DNA of 64,000 nt from NCBI RefSeq assembly GCF_024585285.1, contig NZ_CP040755.1, positions 4,650,001-4,714,000 of the forward strand. Direction: 5' to 3'. The position numbers and the translations under genes were made by a program. Positions 55,888 to 64,000 of this stretch are shown here, piece by piece. The number at the start of each line of letters is the position of its first letter. The stretch's first letter is position 1. This stretch comes from Colwellia sp. M166 (GTDB taxonomy: Bacteria; Pseudomonadota; Gammaproteobacteria; Enterobacterales; Alteromonadaceae). Under the pieces are notes generated by a model. The model was not told the origin of the DNA. It made no database searches and was given only the letters and a program-made list of their open reading frames with translations.

Positions 55888-57552
55888 TTATTCAAGGCCA
55901 GTAATAACTCCGTTGTCGAGTAGCTCTATATTATTGGCTGAGGGGTGTTTAGGTAGGCCAGGCATGCGCATAATATTACCCGTTAAAATGACTAGAAAGC
56001 CGGCACCAGCATTAATTTGAATTGAACTTACCGTGACTTCAAAATCCCGTGGTCGGCCATGAAGTAACGGATCATCGGAGAGTGAACTCGGTGCTTTTGC
56101 AATGCAAATGGGTAAATGTGTTAAGCCGAGTTGCTCAACATTTTTTAGATCTTTTGCTGCTTGTTTTGAGAAAGCAACATCGTCAGCACCGTACATTGCT
56201 CGGCTAACCACTCTGACCTTTTCTAGTACGGATTCTTCTAATTGATAAAGCGGAATAAAAGCTTTACTTTTATCGACCGCGGCCATTACAACTTTAGCTA
56301 ACTCAATTGCGCCTTTACCACCCTCTGCGTGGTGCCGAGTTTCAGCAAATGATACACCTAATTCAATGCAACGTTGGCGAATTAAGTTAATTTCGGCGTC
56401 GGTGTCGGTAGTAAATCGATTCAATGCTACCACTGCATGTTTATTAAAAAGTGCCACACTTTCGATATGTTTGTCTAAGTTTGCTAAGCCCCTTCTTACC
56501 GCCTCGAGATCTTGGGCAACTAAATTGTCTTGATGATTACCACCATGCATTTTTAAGGCGCGTACTGTGGTTACTAACACCACAACATCAGGATCAATAT
56601 CTGCGATACGACATTTAATATCAAAAAATTTTTCGGCGCCTAAATCAAAACCAAATCCGGCTTCGGTAATTGCCCAATCAGCATGATGCATGGCCATTTT
56701 TGTCGCGATGATGCTGTTACAGCCATGAGCTATGTTGGCAAAGGGCCCACCATGAACAAAGGCTGGAGTACCCTCAAAGCTTTGCACTAAATTTGGCTCT
56801 AAGGCATCGCGCAATAATGCCATCATGGCACCAGTAATTTTTAATTGCTTTGCTACAATTGGCTCTCCATCGTAGGTATAGCCAATTAATGTTCGATCTA
56901 AACGTTGTTTTAAATCTTTTGCATCACAAGCTAAGCAAAGCATGGCCATCACTTCTGAAGCAGCGGTAATGTCAAAGCCACCTTCTCTGGGGATACCTTG
57001 CATTTTTCCGCCTAAACCGAGCACGATTTTCCGCAAGCTACGATCATTCATGTCCATTACACGACGCCAAACAATTTGCCGCGGATCAATCGACAAATCG
57101 TTGCCTTGGTAAATATGATTATCGATGGCCGCAGAGAGTAAGTTATTTGCGCTAGTGATAGCGTGAAAATCGCCAGTAAAGTGCAAGTTTATTCGATCAG
57201 CGGGCATTATTTGGCTATAACCACCGCCTGTTGCACCACCTTTCATGCCTAAGCAGGGCCCCAAAGAAGGCTCTCGGAGTGCCAAGCAGACAGATTCATT
57301 TAATTGTGTAAATGCCTGACCTAAACCTATTGTCGTGGTGGTTTTTCCTTCACCCGAGGGGGTTGGTGTTGTGGCTGAAACTAAAATAAGCCGGCCTTTT
57401 CTCGTTTGTGGCTTACTGAGTGCTTTAAGTGCTATTTTTGCAATATCTCGGCCGTAAGGATTAACATCATCAGCTGAAATATTAAGCATTTTAGTAACTT
57501 CAGTGATGGGTTTTGGCGTGAACTGTTGTGCAATTTCGACATCGGTGGCCAT
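55888..57552 (-). CDS. fhs: Formate-tetrahydrofolate ligase
   Basis: Makes 10-formyl-THF from formate, THF and ATP. The 554 residues have the P-loop TPTPSGEGKTTTTIGLGQAF (about 64-83), EPSLGPCLGMKGGATGGGYS, the nearby substrate loop NLHFTGDFHAITSANNLL, RVMDMNDRSLRKIVLGLGG, GFDITAASEVMA and EAGFGFDLGAEKFFDIKCR. Full family length. The start is placed at ATG 57552 since AGGA is six bases before it; ATG 57558 lies inside that ribosome-binding site. It is divergent from fdhD, so together with the formate dehydrogenase it lets the cell either capture or oxidise formate. Confidence 0.96.
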   Translation of the reverse strand: MATDVEIAQQFTPKPITEVTKMLNISADDVNPYGRDIAKIALKALSKPQTRKGRLILVSATTPTPSGEGKTTTTIGLGQAFTQLNESVCLALREPSLGPCLGMKGGATGGGYSQIMPADRINLHFTGDFHAITSANNLLSAAIDNHIYQGNDLSIDPRQIVWRRVMDMNDRSLRKIVLGLGGKMQGIPREGGFDITAASEVMAMLCLACDAKDLKQRLDRTLIGYTYDGEPIVAKQLKITGAMMALLRDALEPNLVQSFEGTPAFVHGGPFANIAHGCNSIIATKMAMHHADWAITEAGFGFDLGAEKFFDIKCRIADIDPDVVVLVTTVRALKMHGGNHQDNLVAQDLEAVRRGLANLDKHIESVALFNKHAVVALNRFTTDTDAEINLIRQRCIELGVSFAETRHHAEGGKGAIELAKVVMAAVDKSKAFIPLYQLEESVLEKVRVVSRAMYGADDVAFSKQAAKDLKNVEQLGLTHLPICIAKAPSSLSDDPLLHGRPRDFEVTVSSIQINAGAGFLVILTGNIMRMPGLPKHPSANNIELLDNGVITGLE

Positions 57553-57760
57553 GTGCATTCCTGATTTATTGTGAGTGATTTGGCTTAAGCGCTTGGCGTA
57601 GCGTTCGAGCGAATAAGGTTAATCTATACTTAATTTACTCAGCTGTTGTTGATTTGCAACAAAAGCTATACGTTTTCTTGTTTTAGCAAGTCGAAGATTA
57701 GTAGCGTCTACTTTTCACGCTAAAGTTTACAAGGTAGTATTAAATTAAGGTTTTTATTTA

Positions 57761-58696
57761 GTGCTAATCATGAATATCAAAACATTTATATCAGCGCTTG
57801 AAGTGGTGAGCCCAGCAACAAGCAAATTGGCGAAATTTAAATATAGTGCCAACGGGCGAGTGTTGCAGTTTGATCACGTCCTTATTGAGCAGCCCTTACA
57901 AATACGTCTGTTGTGGCAAGAGCCAAATAGTGTCACAAGTTTTAGCCGAGTATTTTCCATTACGATGCGCACACCCGGCGATGATCAAGCATTGATTGTC
58001 GGCTTAATGCAGTCAGAAGGGATTATTGAACATTATCATCAACTTGAAAGTGTTAAACCCGAAACTGATGCACATAACGCTAAGCTATTAAGTGATAATG
58101 GGGGTGAAAATCAATGGGCCGTTAAACTGATTGCCGGTGTGGTACCGGACATAAAGTCACTTGAGCGCTTTCAAGTGACTTACAGTAGCTGTGGTTTATG
58201 CGGTACTACCTCATTAAAATCGTTAGATATGAAAAACCCACCAGCATTAAATAATGAGCCGCACTGGCTAGGTTTTACAACTGTTTGTGCAATGCCCAAT
58301 ATGATGCGTAAAGTGCAATCTCAGTTTACTGAAACTGGGGGGTCACACGCTGCTGCTTTATTTGATCAGCAAGGTCAGTTAGTCGACATAAAAGAAGATA
58401 TTGGCCGCCATAATGCGCTAGATAAGTTATTTGGTGCTAGTTTAGGTATACGAGATATCCGCCATTCTCAATACTGTGTTTTGGTCAGTGGGCGTATAAG
58501 TTTTGAAATAGTACAAAAAACCATTATGGCCGGTATTGCGGTATTAATAGCTGTTGGTGCGCCTTCTGAGTTGGCGATATTAGCCGCTAAACGTTTTGAT
58601 TTAACTTTAATTGGTTTTACCAATAAAACCGGCTTTAATTTATATTATGGTGATTGGCGATTGATGCCATTGGAGGAAGTATGTCAAAAAACTTAA
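57761..58696 (+). CDS. fdhD: FdhD, sulfurtransferase for formate dehydrogenase activation
   Basis: FdhD transfers sulfur from IscS to the molybdenum cofactor, which formate dehydrogenase needs. The 311-residue protein has the Cys pair SSCGLCGTTS (about 145-154), the family start RVFSITMRTPGDDQALIVGL (about 66-85), the central HAAALFDQ and DIGRHNALDKLFG (about 208-230) and VLVSGRISFEIVQKTIMAG. The frame begins at GTG 57761 with TAAGG ten bases upstream; ATG 57770 may be used instead. The stop overlaps the next gene by 16 bases, so it is coupled to the dehydrogenase it activates. Confidence 0.95.
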   Translation: MLIMNIKTFISALEVVSPATSKLAKFKYSANGRVLQFDHVLIEQPLQIRLLWQEPNSVTSFSRVFSITMRTPGDDQALIVGLMQSEGIIEHYHQLESVKPETDAHNAKLLSDNGGENQWAVKLIAGVVPDIKSLERFQVTYSSCGLCGTTSLKSLDMKNPPALNNEPHWLGFTTVCAMPNMMRKVQSQFTETGGSHAAALFDQQGQLVDIKEDIGRHNALDKLFGASLGIRDIRHSQYCVLVSGRISFEIVQKTIMAGIAVLIAVGAPSELAILAAKRFDLTLIGFTNKTGFNLYYGDWRLMPLEEVCQKT

Positions 58697-60348
58697 CCGC
58701 TTTAGCAAAACGCCAAGGCCTTGATAATACCTTATTTCAAACTTTAGTTGTCGGTGATGATGCCAAGTCAAAAGCACAACGCAAAGCTTTAGCAAAAGAA
58801 CTGCTTATTGGTGAAGCTATTATTCATGGTACGGCCAGTTTTTACGATTTTATTGAGGGTGATAACGCCAATAAAAAAGCCTATGTTTGTAATGGTTCAT
58901 CGTGTTTATGCGCCGCAAGCCAACCGCAGGTGACGGCGCAATTACTAGAACATTTTAGTGCCGACGACATTGGTTACGTTACCTGTTTAGGTCGTTGCGC
59001 ACAAAATAGTGCTTTTCAAATTAATAAAGAAAATTATTCCGGTCAAGATATTGCCCGCTTAGCCGAGATCATTGAATTTAGTGTTATCGATTCAGCTGAA
59101 AGCTATCATGTTGAAACCAACTTAAAACCGGCAGTATTGACCGCTGAAATAGAGCACGTTGGGCAATATTATCAAGTATTTACTGAGGTTACTGGTAAGT
59201 TTTCTCGCGATGAATTATTACAACAACTTACCGATTCAGGCTTGCGTGGCCGAGGCGGAGCAGGGTTTCCAACCGGCTTTAAATGGCGTTCATGTCGCGA
59301 TGCCAAAGGTGAAGAAAAGTACATTGTTTGCAATGCTGATGAAGGCGATGCCGGCGCGTTTAGCGATCGCTATTTATTAGAGCAACGACCACATTCCGTG
59401 TTGTTTGGCATGCTGATGGCAGGTTATTTAGCCGGTGCTGAAACAGGCGTGCTTTATATTCGCGACGAATACCCACAAGCCATTAGAGCGACAGAAAAAG
59501 CCATTATTGAATTTCAAGCCTTAGGTTTACTTGATAATTTAGCGTTTAGCTTTGATTTCAAGATCATACGCGGCGCCGGGGCCTATATTTGTGGTGAGGA
59601 AACCGCATTGCTGCGCTCGATTGAAGGGCAGCGACCTTTAGTGTCAGTGCGACCACCTTTTCCCACTGAAAGCGGCTTGTTTGGCTGTCCAACCATTTTA
59701 AATAATGTTGAAACCTTTGCCGCGATTAATTTTATTTTCAGTGTTGGTGCAGAGTCTTTCTTTGCTTTAGGTAATGGCAAATCAACCGGTAGTAAATTGG
59801 TGTCATTAGATGGCAGTTTCAATAAACCGGGTATTTATGAAGTGGTGATGGGGATGGAATTAACGGCACTGATTGAAATGGCCGGAGGCTTTGCTAAACC
59901 CTTAAAAGCTTTGCATATTGGCGGCCCATTAGGCGGGGTTGTACCGCTATCGGCGCTTGAAAAACTGACGTTAGATTATGAATCTTTTGCCGAAAATGGC
60001 TTTTTGCTTGGTCATGCCAGTGTTATTGGCTTACCAGCGTCACTGGCAATGATTGATTATATTGAACATTTATTTGAATTTACCGCAGCAGAGTCGTGCG
60101 GTAAATGTTATCCGTGTAAGTTGGGCTCAGTGCGAGGCCAAGAAATGATACAAGCGGCAATATCAGGCAAGCAATTGCTTAACCGTCAATTACTTGATGA
60201 TTTATTAGAGACTATGCAATTGGGCTCTTTATGTGCCTTGGGTGGCGGTGTACCTTTACCCATCGAAAACATATTGCAATATTTTGCCGATGAAATTCGC
60301 CCTTATATCAAACAAACTAACACGACATTGGAGCAAGCTAATGGCTAA
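58681..60348 (+). CDS. NAD-dependent formate dehydrogenase, fused NuoE/NuoF-like subunit
   Basis: The diaphorase subunit that passes electrons from FdhA to NAD. The 555 residues fuse a NuoE-like thioredoxin-fold [2Fe-2S] domain (about 1-140; cysteines in VCNGSSCLC and CLGRCAQNSAF) to a NuoF-like part with the NADH/FMN loops LRGRGGAGFPTGFKWRSC and VCNADEGDAGAF (about 180-225) and a [4Fe-4S] motif ESCGKCYPCKLGS (about 475-487) with a distant Cys in GSLCALGGG. This matches FdsB/FdhB-type subunits in which FdsG is a separate gene in some species but fused here. ATG 58681 is the start, with GGAGGAAG six bases before it. Confidence 0.94.
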   Translation: MSKNLTALAKRQGLDNTLFQTLVVGDDAKSKAQRKALAKELLIGEAIIHGTASFYDFIEGDNANKKAYVCNGSSCLCAASQPQVTAQLLEHFSADDIGYVTCLGRCAQNSAFQINKENYSGQDIARLAEIIEFSVIDSAESYHVETNLKPAVLTAEIEHVGQYYQVFTEVTGKFSRDELLQQLTDSGLRGRGGAGFPTGFKWRSCRDAKGEEKYIVCNADEGDAGAFSDRYLLEQRPHSVLFGMLMAGYLAGAETGVLYIRDEYPQAIRATEKAIIEFQALGLLDNLAFSFDFKIIRGAGAYICGEETALLRSIEGQRPLVSVRPPFPTESGLFGCPTILNNVETFAAINFIFSVGAESFFALGNGKSTGSKLVSLDGSFNKPGIYEVVMGMELTALIEMAGGFAKPLKALHIGGPLGGVVPLSALEKLTLDYESFAENGFLLGHASVIGLPASLAMIDYIEHLFEFTAAESCGKCYPCKLGSVRGQEMIQAAISGKQLLNRQLLDDLLETMQLGSLCALGGGVPLPIENILQYFADEIRPYIKQTNTTLEQANG

Positions 60349-63085
60349 TGTTATAACGAAAAAAGTCGCGTTTTTAAATGGTGTTGGCTACGAAATAGTG
60401 AATGGAGAGTCGGTATTAGCGTTTAGTCGCCGGCTTGAGCAAAGTAAGCAACATGAAATACCGACTTTATGTGATGACAGCCGACTTGATGCTTATGGCA
60501 GTTGTCGCGTGTGCTCGGTTGATGTGGCTTTGTCTGCTGACGGACCCAAAAAAGTTATGGCTTCGTGTCATACGCCGTTAGCTGATGGTATGCACATTTT
60601 TACTAACTCTGCGCGAGTTGAAAAACTGCGTAAAAATATAGTCGAATTAGTGCTTAGCGATCACCCTGAAAACTGTGAAACTTGCCCATCAAATAATTAT
60701 TGTGAATTACAAGATGTTGCTCATGCCACAGGCGTGAGAGAAATACGTTTTGGCAATCAACAAAGCCGTGGTAAACAAAGCCGAGACAGCTTACCAGAGG
60801 TAAGTAAAGACAGTGGCCATCCTTATATGCGTATGGATTTGTCGTTATGCATTGATTGTAATCGCTGCGTGCGAGCGTGTGATGAAATTCAGGGCGAGCA
60901 AGTATTGTCAGCGCAGGGGCGAGGCTTTGCTAGTCGAATTATTAAAGGCCAAGATGTCAGCTTTGATGACTCTGATTGTGTCTCGTGTGGCGCGTGTGCG
61001 CAAACCTGCCCAACCGGTGCTATTACTGATGTATTTCGTGCTAATCGCAGACCTGATGCAGAGAAAATTCGTACTATCTGTTCCTATTGTGGCGTGGGTT
61101 GTAATTTAGAAGTTTCAGTTAAAAATAATGAAATATTATCGATTGAAGCGCCGAATGATGCTGCTGTCAATGCCGGTCATACTTGTTTAAAAGGCCGTTA
61201 CGCTTGGCGTTTTTACAATCATCCCGATCGTTTAAGCTCGCCACTCGTGAGAATTGACGGCGAGCTGAGGCCTGTATCTTGGCAATATGCTTTTGACTAT
61301 CTCGCTGAACGTTTATTGCGTATTAAAGACCGCCATGGTGGTCACGCAATTGCTGGTATCTCTTCAGCGCGCTGTACCAATGAAGAAAACTATTTACTAC
61401 AAAAAATGATCCGTGTGGTACTTGGCACCAACAATATAGATTGTTGTGCACGGGTATGTCACTCGCCCACGGCTTATGGCATGCAGAAAAGCTTTGGCAC
61501 TGGCGCTGCAACCAACTCGATTGATGATTTAAAGCACACCGAATTTATTATGCTCATTGGTGCTAATCCGACGGCAGCGCATCCTGTTACAGGCGCAAAA
61601 ATTAAACAAAAGGTAATGAAAGGCACACCGCTAATTGTAATTGATCCAGTAGAAACGGAACTTGCTCGTTATGCGCAGTGGCATATTCAATTGCGCCCAG
61701 GGACTAATGTCGCGGTGCTGAATATGATGGCATATTTTATTATTGAAGCGGGCTTAGTGGATACGGCATTTGTCGATAGTCGTACTGAAGAATATCAAGC
61801 CTATCATGATGCCATTATGGCGTTAAATATTGAAGCGTTAGCCGCGGTTGCGGGTGTTGATAGTGCTTTAGTGCGCGATGCTGCGATTGCCTATGCAAAG
61901 GCAACTAATGCCATGAGTTTTCACGGCCTAGGCGTGACGGAACATTCTCAAGGTAGTCGGGCTATTATGTGTATTGCCGATCTGACCATGCTAACCGGTA
62001 ATATTGGTCGCGCTGGTGTTGGTATGAATCCGCTACGCGGACAAAATAATGTTCAAGGAGCGGCGGATATGGGGTGCCAACCGCATCAAGGTGCCGGTTA
62101 TCTCCCCGTCGATATTGACGAGAATGATCAGTATTATCAAGCACATTATCAAGCAGAGATGCCAAAAGACATTGGTTATAAAATTCCAGAGATGTTTAAT
62201 GCGGCACTAGCCGGTGATTTGAAAGCTCTATGGATTTTGGGTGAAGATGTTGTGCAGACCGACCCTAATCAACAACATGTTGTAGCGAGTTTAGCAAAGT
62301 TGGATTTGTTGGTAGTACAAGAAATTTTCTTATCTGAAACCGCTAAAATGGCCGATGTTGTTTTACCAGGTAGCTCATTTTTGGAGAAAAGTGGCACTTT
62401 TACCAATGGTGAGCGCAGAGTTCAAAAAGTTAATGCGGTTGTTACCCCGAAAGCGGGATGTAAAACCGATGGTCAAATTATTGTTGAGATGATGAATGCC
62501 TTAGGTTATCCGCAAGCTAATTATCAGGCAGATGTGATTTTAAAAGAAATAGCGCAAGTGGTGCCATTTTTTGCTGGCATTACGTGGGAAAATTTAGGCA
62601 AAAATGGTCTGCAGTGGCCAGTTACTATAGGGGGAGATGAGACAAAAATATTACATATAGACTCCTTTAAGCGCGGTTTAGGGCGCTTTCATTTTTATCC
62701 CTTTGAAGAAAGTCGGGAAATAGAAAAAAATGCTCAAGCCTTCCCGTATATTCTTACCACTAGCAGAAATTTAGAGCACTATAATTGCGGCACGATGACG
62801 CGACGCACGGGCAATAACGCACTGATGAGTGAAGATGTGCTATTAATCAATAGTCTTGACGCGGCGAAAAAAAATATAAATCATAATAGCGCGGTGCGGT
62901 TGTTTTCTGCGCGTGGAGAGATCGTGTTAAAAGCGCAAGTAAGTGACAAGGTTAATAAAGGAATATTGTTTACTACCTTCCACTTCCCAGAGCTGATGAT
63001 CAATCGTGTAACCGGCGATGTGACTGACAAGCATACCAAGTGTCCTGAATATAAAGTAGTTGCGGTTGACATTGAAGCTGTTTAG
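60341..63085 (+). CDS. Molybdenum-dependent formate dehydrogenase, catalytic alpha subunit (FdsA/FdhA type)
   Basis: Oxidises formate to CO2, or the reverse, at a Mo bis-MGD centre. The 914 residues begin with a NuoG-like module: [2Fe-2S] loop GSCRVCSVD, CETCPSNNYCELQ, and two ferredoxin clusters LCIDCNRCVRACDEIQG and DCVSCGACAQTCPTGA. Then follows the FdhF-type part with [4Fe-4S] ICSYCGVGCNLEVS, KGRYAW, and the catalytic residue Cys373 in CCARVCHSP; it is Cys, not selenocysteine, so no SECIS is needed. QNNVQGAADMGC and the C-terminal molydopterin-binding domain are complete. It overlaps the previous gene by 8 bases. ATG 60341 has GGAG seven bases before; an earlier frame start at 60233 lies over that gene and is not used. 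Confidence 0.95.
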   Translation: MANVITKKVAFLNGVGYEIVNGESVLAFSRRLEQSKQHEIPTLCDDSRLDAYGSCRVCSVDVALSADGPKKVMASCHTPLADGMHIFTNSARVEKLRKNIVELVLSDHPENCETCPSNNYCELQDVAHATGVREIRFGNQQSRGKQSRDSLPEVSKDSGHPYMRMDLSLCIDCNRCVRACDEIQGEQVLSAQGRGFASRIIKGQDVSFDDSDCVSCGACAQTCPTGAITDVFRANRRPDAEKIRTICSYCGVGCNLEVSVKNNEILSIEAPNDAAVNAGHTCLKGRYAWRFYNHPDRLSSPLVRIDGELRPVSWQYAFDYLAERLLRIKDRHGGHAIAGISSARCTNEENYLLQKMIRVVLGTNNIDCCARVCHSPTAYGMQKSFGTGAATNSIDDLKHTEFIMLIGANPTAAHPVTGAKIKQKVMKGTPLIVIDPVETELARYAQWHIQLRPGTNVAVLNMMAYFIIEAGLVDTAFVDSRTEEYQAYHDAIMALNIEALAAVAGVDSALVRDAAIAYAKATNAMSFHGLGVTEHSQGSRAIMCIADLTMLTGNIGRAGVGMNPLRGQNNVQGAADMGCQPHQGAGYLPVDIDENDQYYQAHYQAEMPKDIGYKIPEMFNAALAGDLKALWILGEDVVQTDPNQQHVVASLAKLDLLVVQEIFLSETAKMADVVLPGSSFLEKSGTFTNGERRVQKVNAVVTPKAGCKTDGQIIVEMMNALGYPQANYQADVILKEIAQVVPFFAGITWENLGKNGLQWPVTIGGDETKILHIDSFKRGLGRFHFYPFEESREIEKNAQAFPYILTTSRNLEHYNCGTMTRRTGNNALMSEDVLLINSLDAAKKNINHNSAVRLFSARGEIVLKAQVSDKVNKGILFTTFHFPELMINRVTGDVTDKHTKCPEYKVVAVDIEAV

Positions 63086-63103
63086 TTTTGTTATTAAACA
63101 GCT
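63076..63103 (+). other. Inverted repeat over the end of the formate dehydrogenase gene
   Basis: AGCTGTTTA (63076-63084), which includes the TAG stop codon, pairs perfectly with TAAACAGCT (63095-63103); the loop is GTTTTGTTAT. An alternative hairpin AACAGC-TAT-GCTGTT follows (63097-63111). No T run follows, so it may be a weak or rho-assisted terminator. Confidence 0.4.
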
Positions 63104-63194
63104 ATGCTGTTAACTTACATGCTCTAAGTATCGCTGGAGAGATTAATTATTTAATCGACTTTTACTCTACTTGATAAATCCGTTAACGAGAGGG

Positions 63195-63602
63195 CTACTC
63201 GATAGTTTCGCTTTTATTTAGGTAGGTTAATTGCTCATTAAGCCAATGAATGGCATTTTCACGCCCCAGCTCTAATCCGGAAAATTCTTTAATATTTAAA
63301 TTATCCATATGGCGCACAGATTTCAAATCTCTTGTTTGTTGTTCACTGGCTTTATTGTAGTTAATGATAGCGAGAGCTTTTAAGTTTTGCTCTGAGCCAA
63401 TACAAAGAAGTGCTTCATAGGCAAAGCGGTAACTATTGATTCTATTAACAAGAACGGCATAACTTCCTGAAAAATGTTGTGCCATTAAAGCGTCATATTC
63501 ATCAACTATCTCTAAAGTTATTTCTATATTTTCATTAATGATAACTTCAGCAATATTTGCATCAAGAAAGTTAATTTGGCCAAAGCTAGTATTCAACTTC
63601 AT
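63195..63602 (-). CDS. Hypothetical protein resembling STAS/SpoIIAA-like family
   Basis: A 135-residue cytoplasmic protein. Its alternating pattern (NTSFGQINFLDANIAEVIIN; NIEITLEIVDEYDALMAQHF; YAVLVNRINSYRFAYEALLC; LKALAIINYNKASEQQTRDL) suggests an alpha/beta fold like the small STAS/SEC14-like proteins found in Bacteroidetes and Alteromonadales. I do not recognise a catalytic motif, and no function is claimed. ATG start. Single gene on the minus strand with 109 bases to the formate dehydrogenase stop. Confidence 0.75.
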   Translation of the reverse strand: MKLNTSFGQINFLDANIAEVIINENIEITLEIVDEYDALMAQHFSGSYAVLVNRINSYRFAYEALLCIGSEQNLKALAIINYNKASEQQTRDLKSVRHMDNLNIKEFSGLELGRENAIHWLNEQLTYLNKSETIE

Positions 63603-63883
63603 ACCTTTGTTTGCTCCTATAAGTTTTTACTTTATGAATGATGAAAACAATGGCTTTAAACTCACAGCCTTCTTACTGATGTATTTATAAAAATAGGTGA
63701 TTATGTCTACTTTATCCAATTATCGGGCTAATTAAGCTATAACAGCAAGTGAATAGATGAAAGAATTGTTGCAGTTTTGTATCTAACACAAGGTGAGCTT
63801 TTATCTGCTTGTTATATTAAAGCTAAATACTAGAAGTTATATTTTTCAGTAAGGAGTTGATAATCAAGGCTCAATTTATACTT
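63603..63883. other. Gene-free AT-rich region
   Basis: No gene or clear signal seen upstream of the STAS-like gene; its minus-strand promoter should be here. Confidence 0.3.
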
Positions 63884-64000
63884 ATACCAATTTTACTAAG
63901 TTTCTTCCCACTCAGTGAAATTTAAAAGGTTTAGAGGTACAGTTTCACAGTTCCAGGCTGAACCTAAGTACATCCATCTAGGCAAGGCTTTGATTAAATC
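63884..64000. repeat. Dispersed repeat element, copy 3 (cut by window end)
   Basis: From ATACCAATTTTACTAAG the sequence follows the copy at 38530: TTTCTTCCCACTCAGTGAAA, TTTAAAAGG, then CACAGTTCCAGGCTGAACCT. It differs after about base 63975 (CATCTAGGC against CATCGATG) and the far arm lies outside the window. Confidence 0.8.

Noticed and set aside
60233..60340. Earlier start of the formate dehydrogenase alpha frame
   Set aside because: It overlaps the coding end of the beta subunit; ATG 60341 has its own ribosome-binding site and fits the family start.
61457..61459. Possible selenocysteine in formate dehydrogenase
   Set aside because: The catalytic codon is TGT (Cys), not TGA.

Overview
The window is 64 kb of an AT-rich gammaproteobacterial chromosome. 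Gene order (dapB-carAB-greA, divergent yhbY / rlmE-ftsH-folP-glmM-tpiA-secG-tRNA-Leu), the abundance of two-component, chemotaxis and c-di-GMP proteins, and the protein sequences suggest a marine member of the Alteromonadales, most likely Colwelliaceae (Colwellia or Thalassotalea type). This taxonomic call is inference from gene content and wording of the proteins, not from a search.

Layout. 1-13.5 kb is housekeeping: lysine (dapB, cut by the window edge), pyrimidine/arginine (carAB), transcript cleavage (greA), ribosome biogenesis (yhbY, rlmE), membrane proteolysis (ftsH), folate (folP), amino-sugar (glmM), glycolysis (tpiA), secretion (secG) and tRNA-Leu(GAG). 13.5-22.5 kb is a probable genomic island beside the tRNA: a badly decayed P4-type integrase, then a type I restriction-modification operon hsdM-hsdS-rhuM-hsdR and a broken DUF4145-like gene. 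22.5-26 kb carries ydbH-ynbE-ydbL, in which ydbH is cut in two by one in-frame amber codon. 26-29.6 kb holds small single genes (esterase, methyltransferase-like, GNAT-like, DUF2750). 30.2-33.1 kb is a bufferin operon (DoxX-BufA2-MNIO/DUF692-DUF2063) whose precursor has a duplicated cysteine-rich core. 33.2-36.3 kb is an envelope lipoprotein operon with ycfL and lpoB. 36.5-38.4 kb has HD and EEP hydrolases. 38.7-46 kb is a two-component, sigma-54-type regulator/kinase pair next to a MacAB-like ABC export operon with a near-consensus sigma-54 promoter. 46.4-55.8 kb is a signalling block: exonuclease, chemoreceptor, NIT-domain kinase with LuxR-type regulator, an EAL protein and a GGDEF protein. 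55.9-63.1 kb is a formate module: fhs, and divergently fdhD and an NAD-linked molybdenum formate dehydrogenase.

Most noteworthy are the BufA2 precursor with two tandem cores and a translationally coupled modification enzyme, the amber-split ydbH beside intact partners, the decaying tRNA-linked restriction island, a three-copy palindromic repeat family, and the sigma-54 promoter tying the AAA+ regulator to the exporter. No CRISPR array, complete insertion sequence or rRNA was seen.
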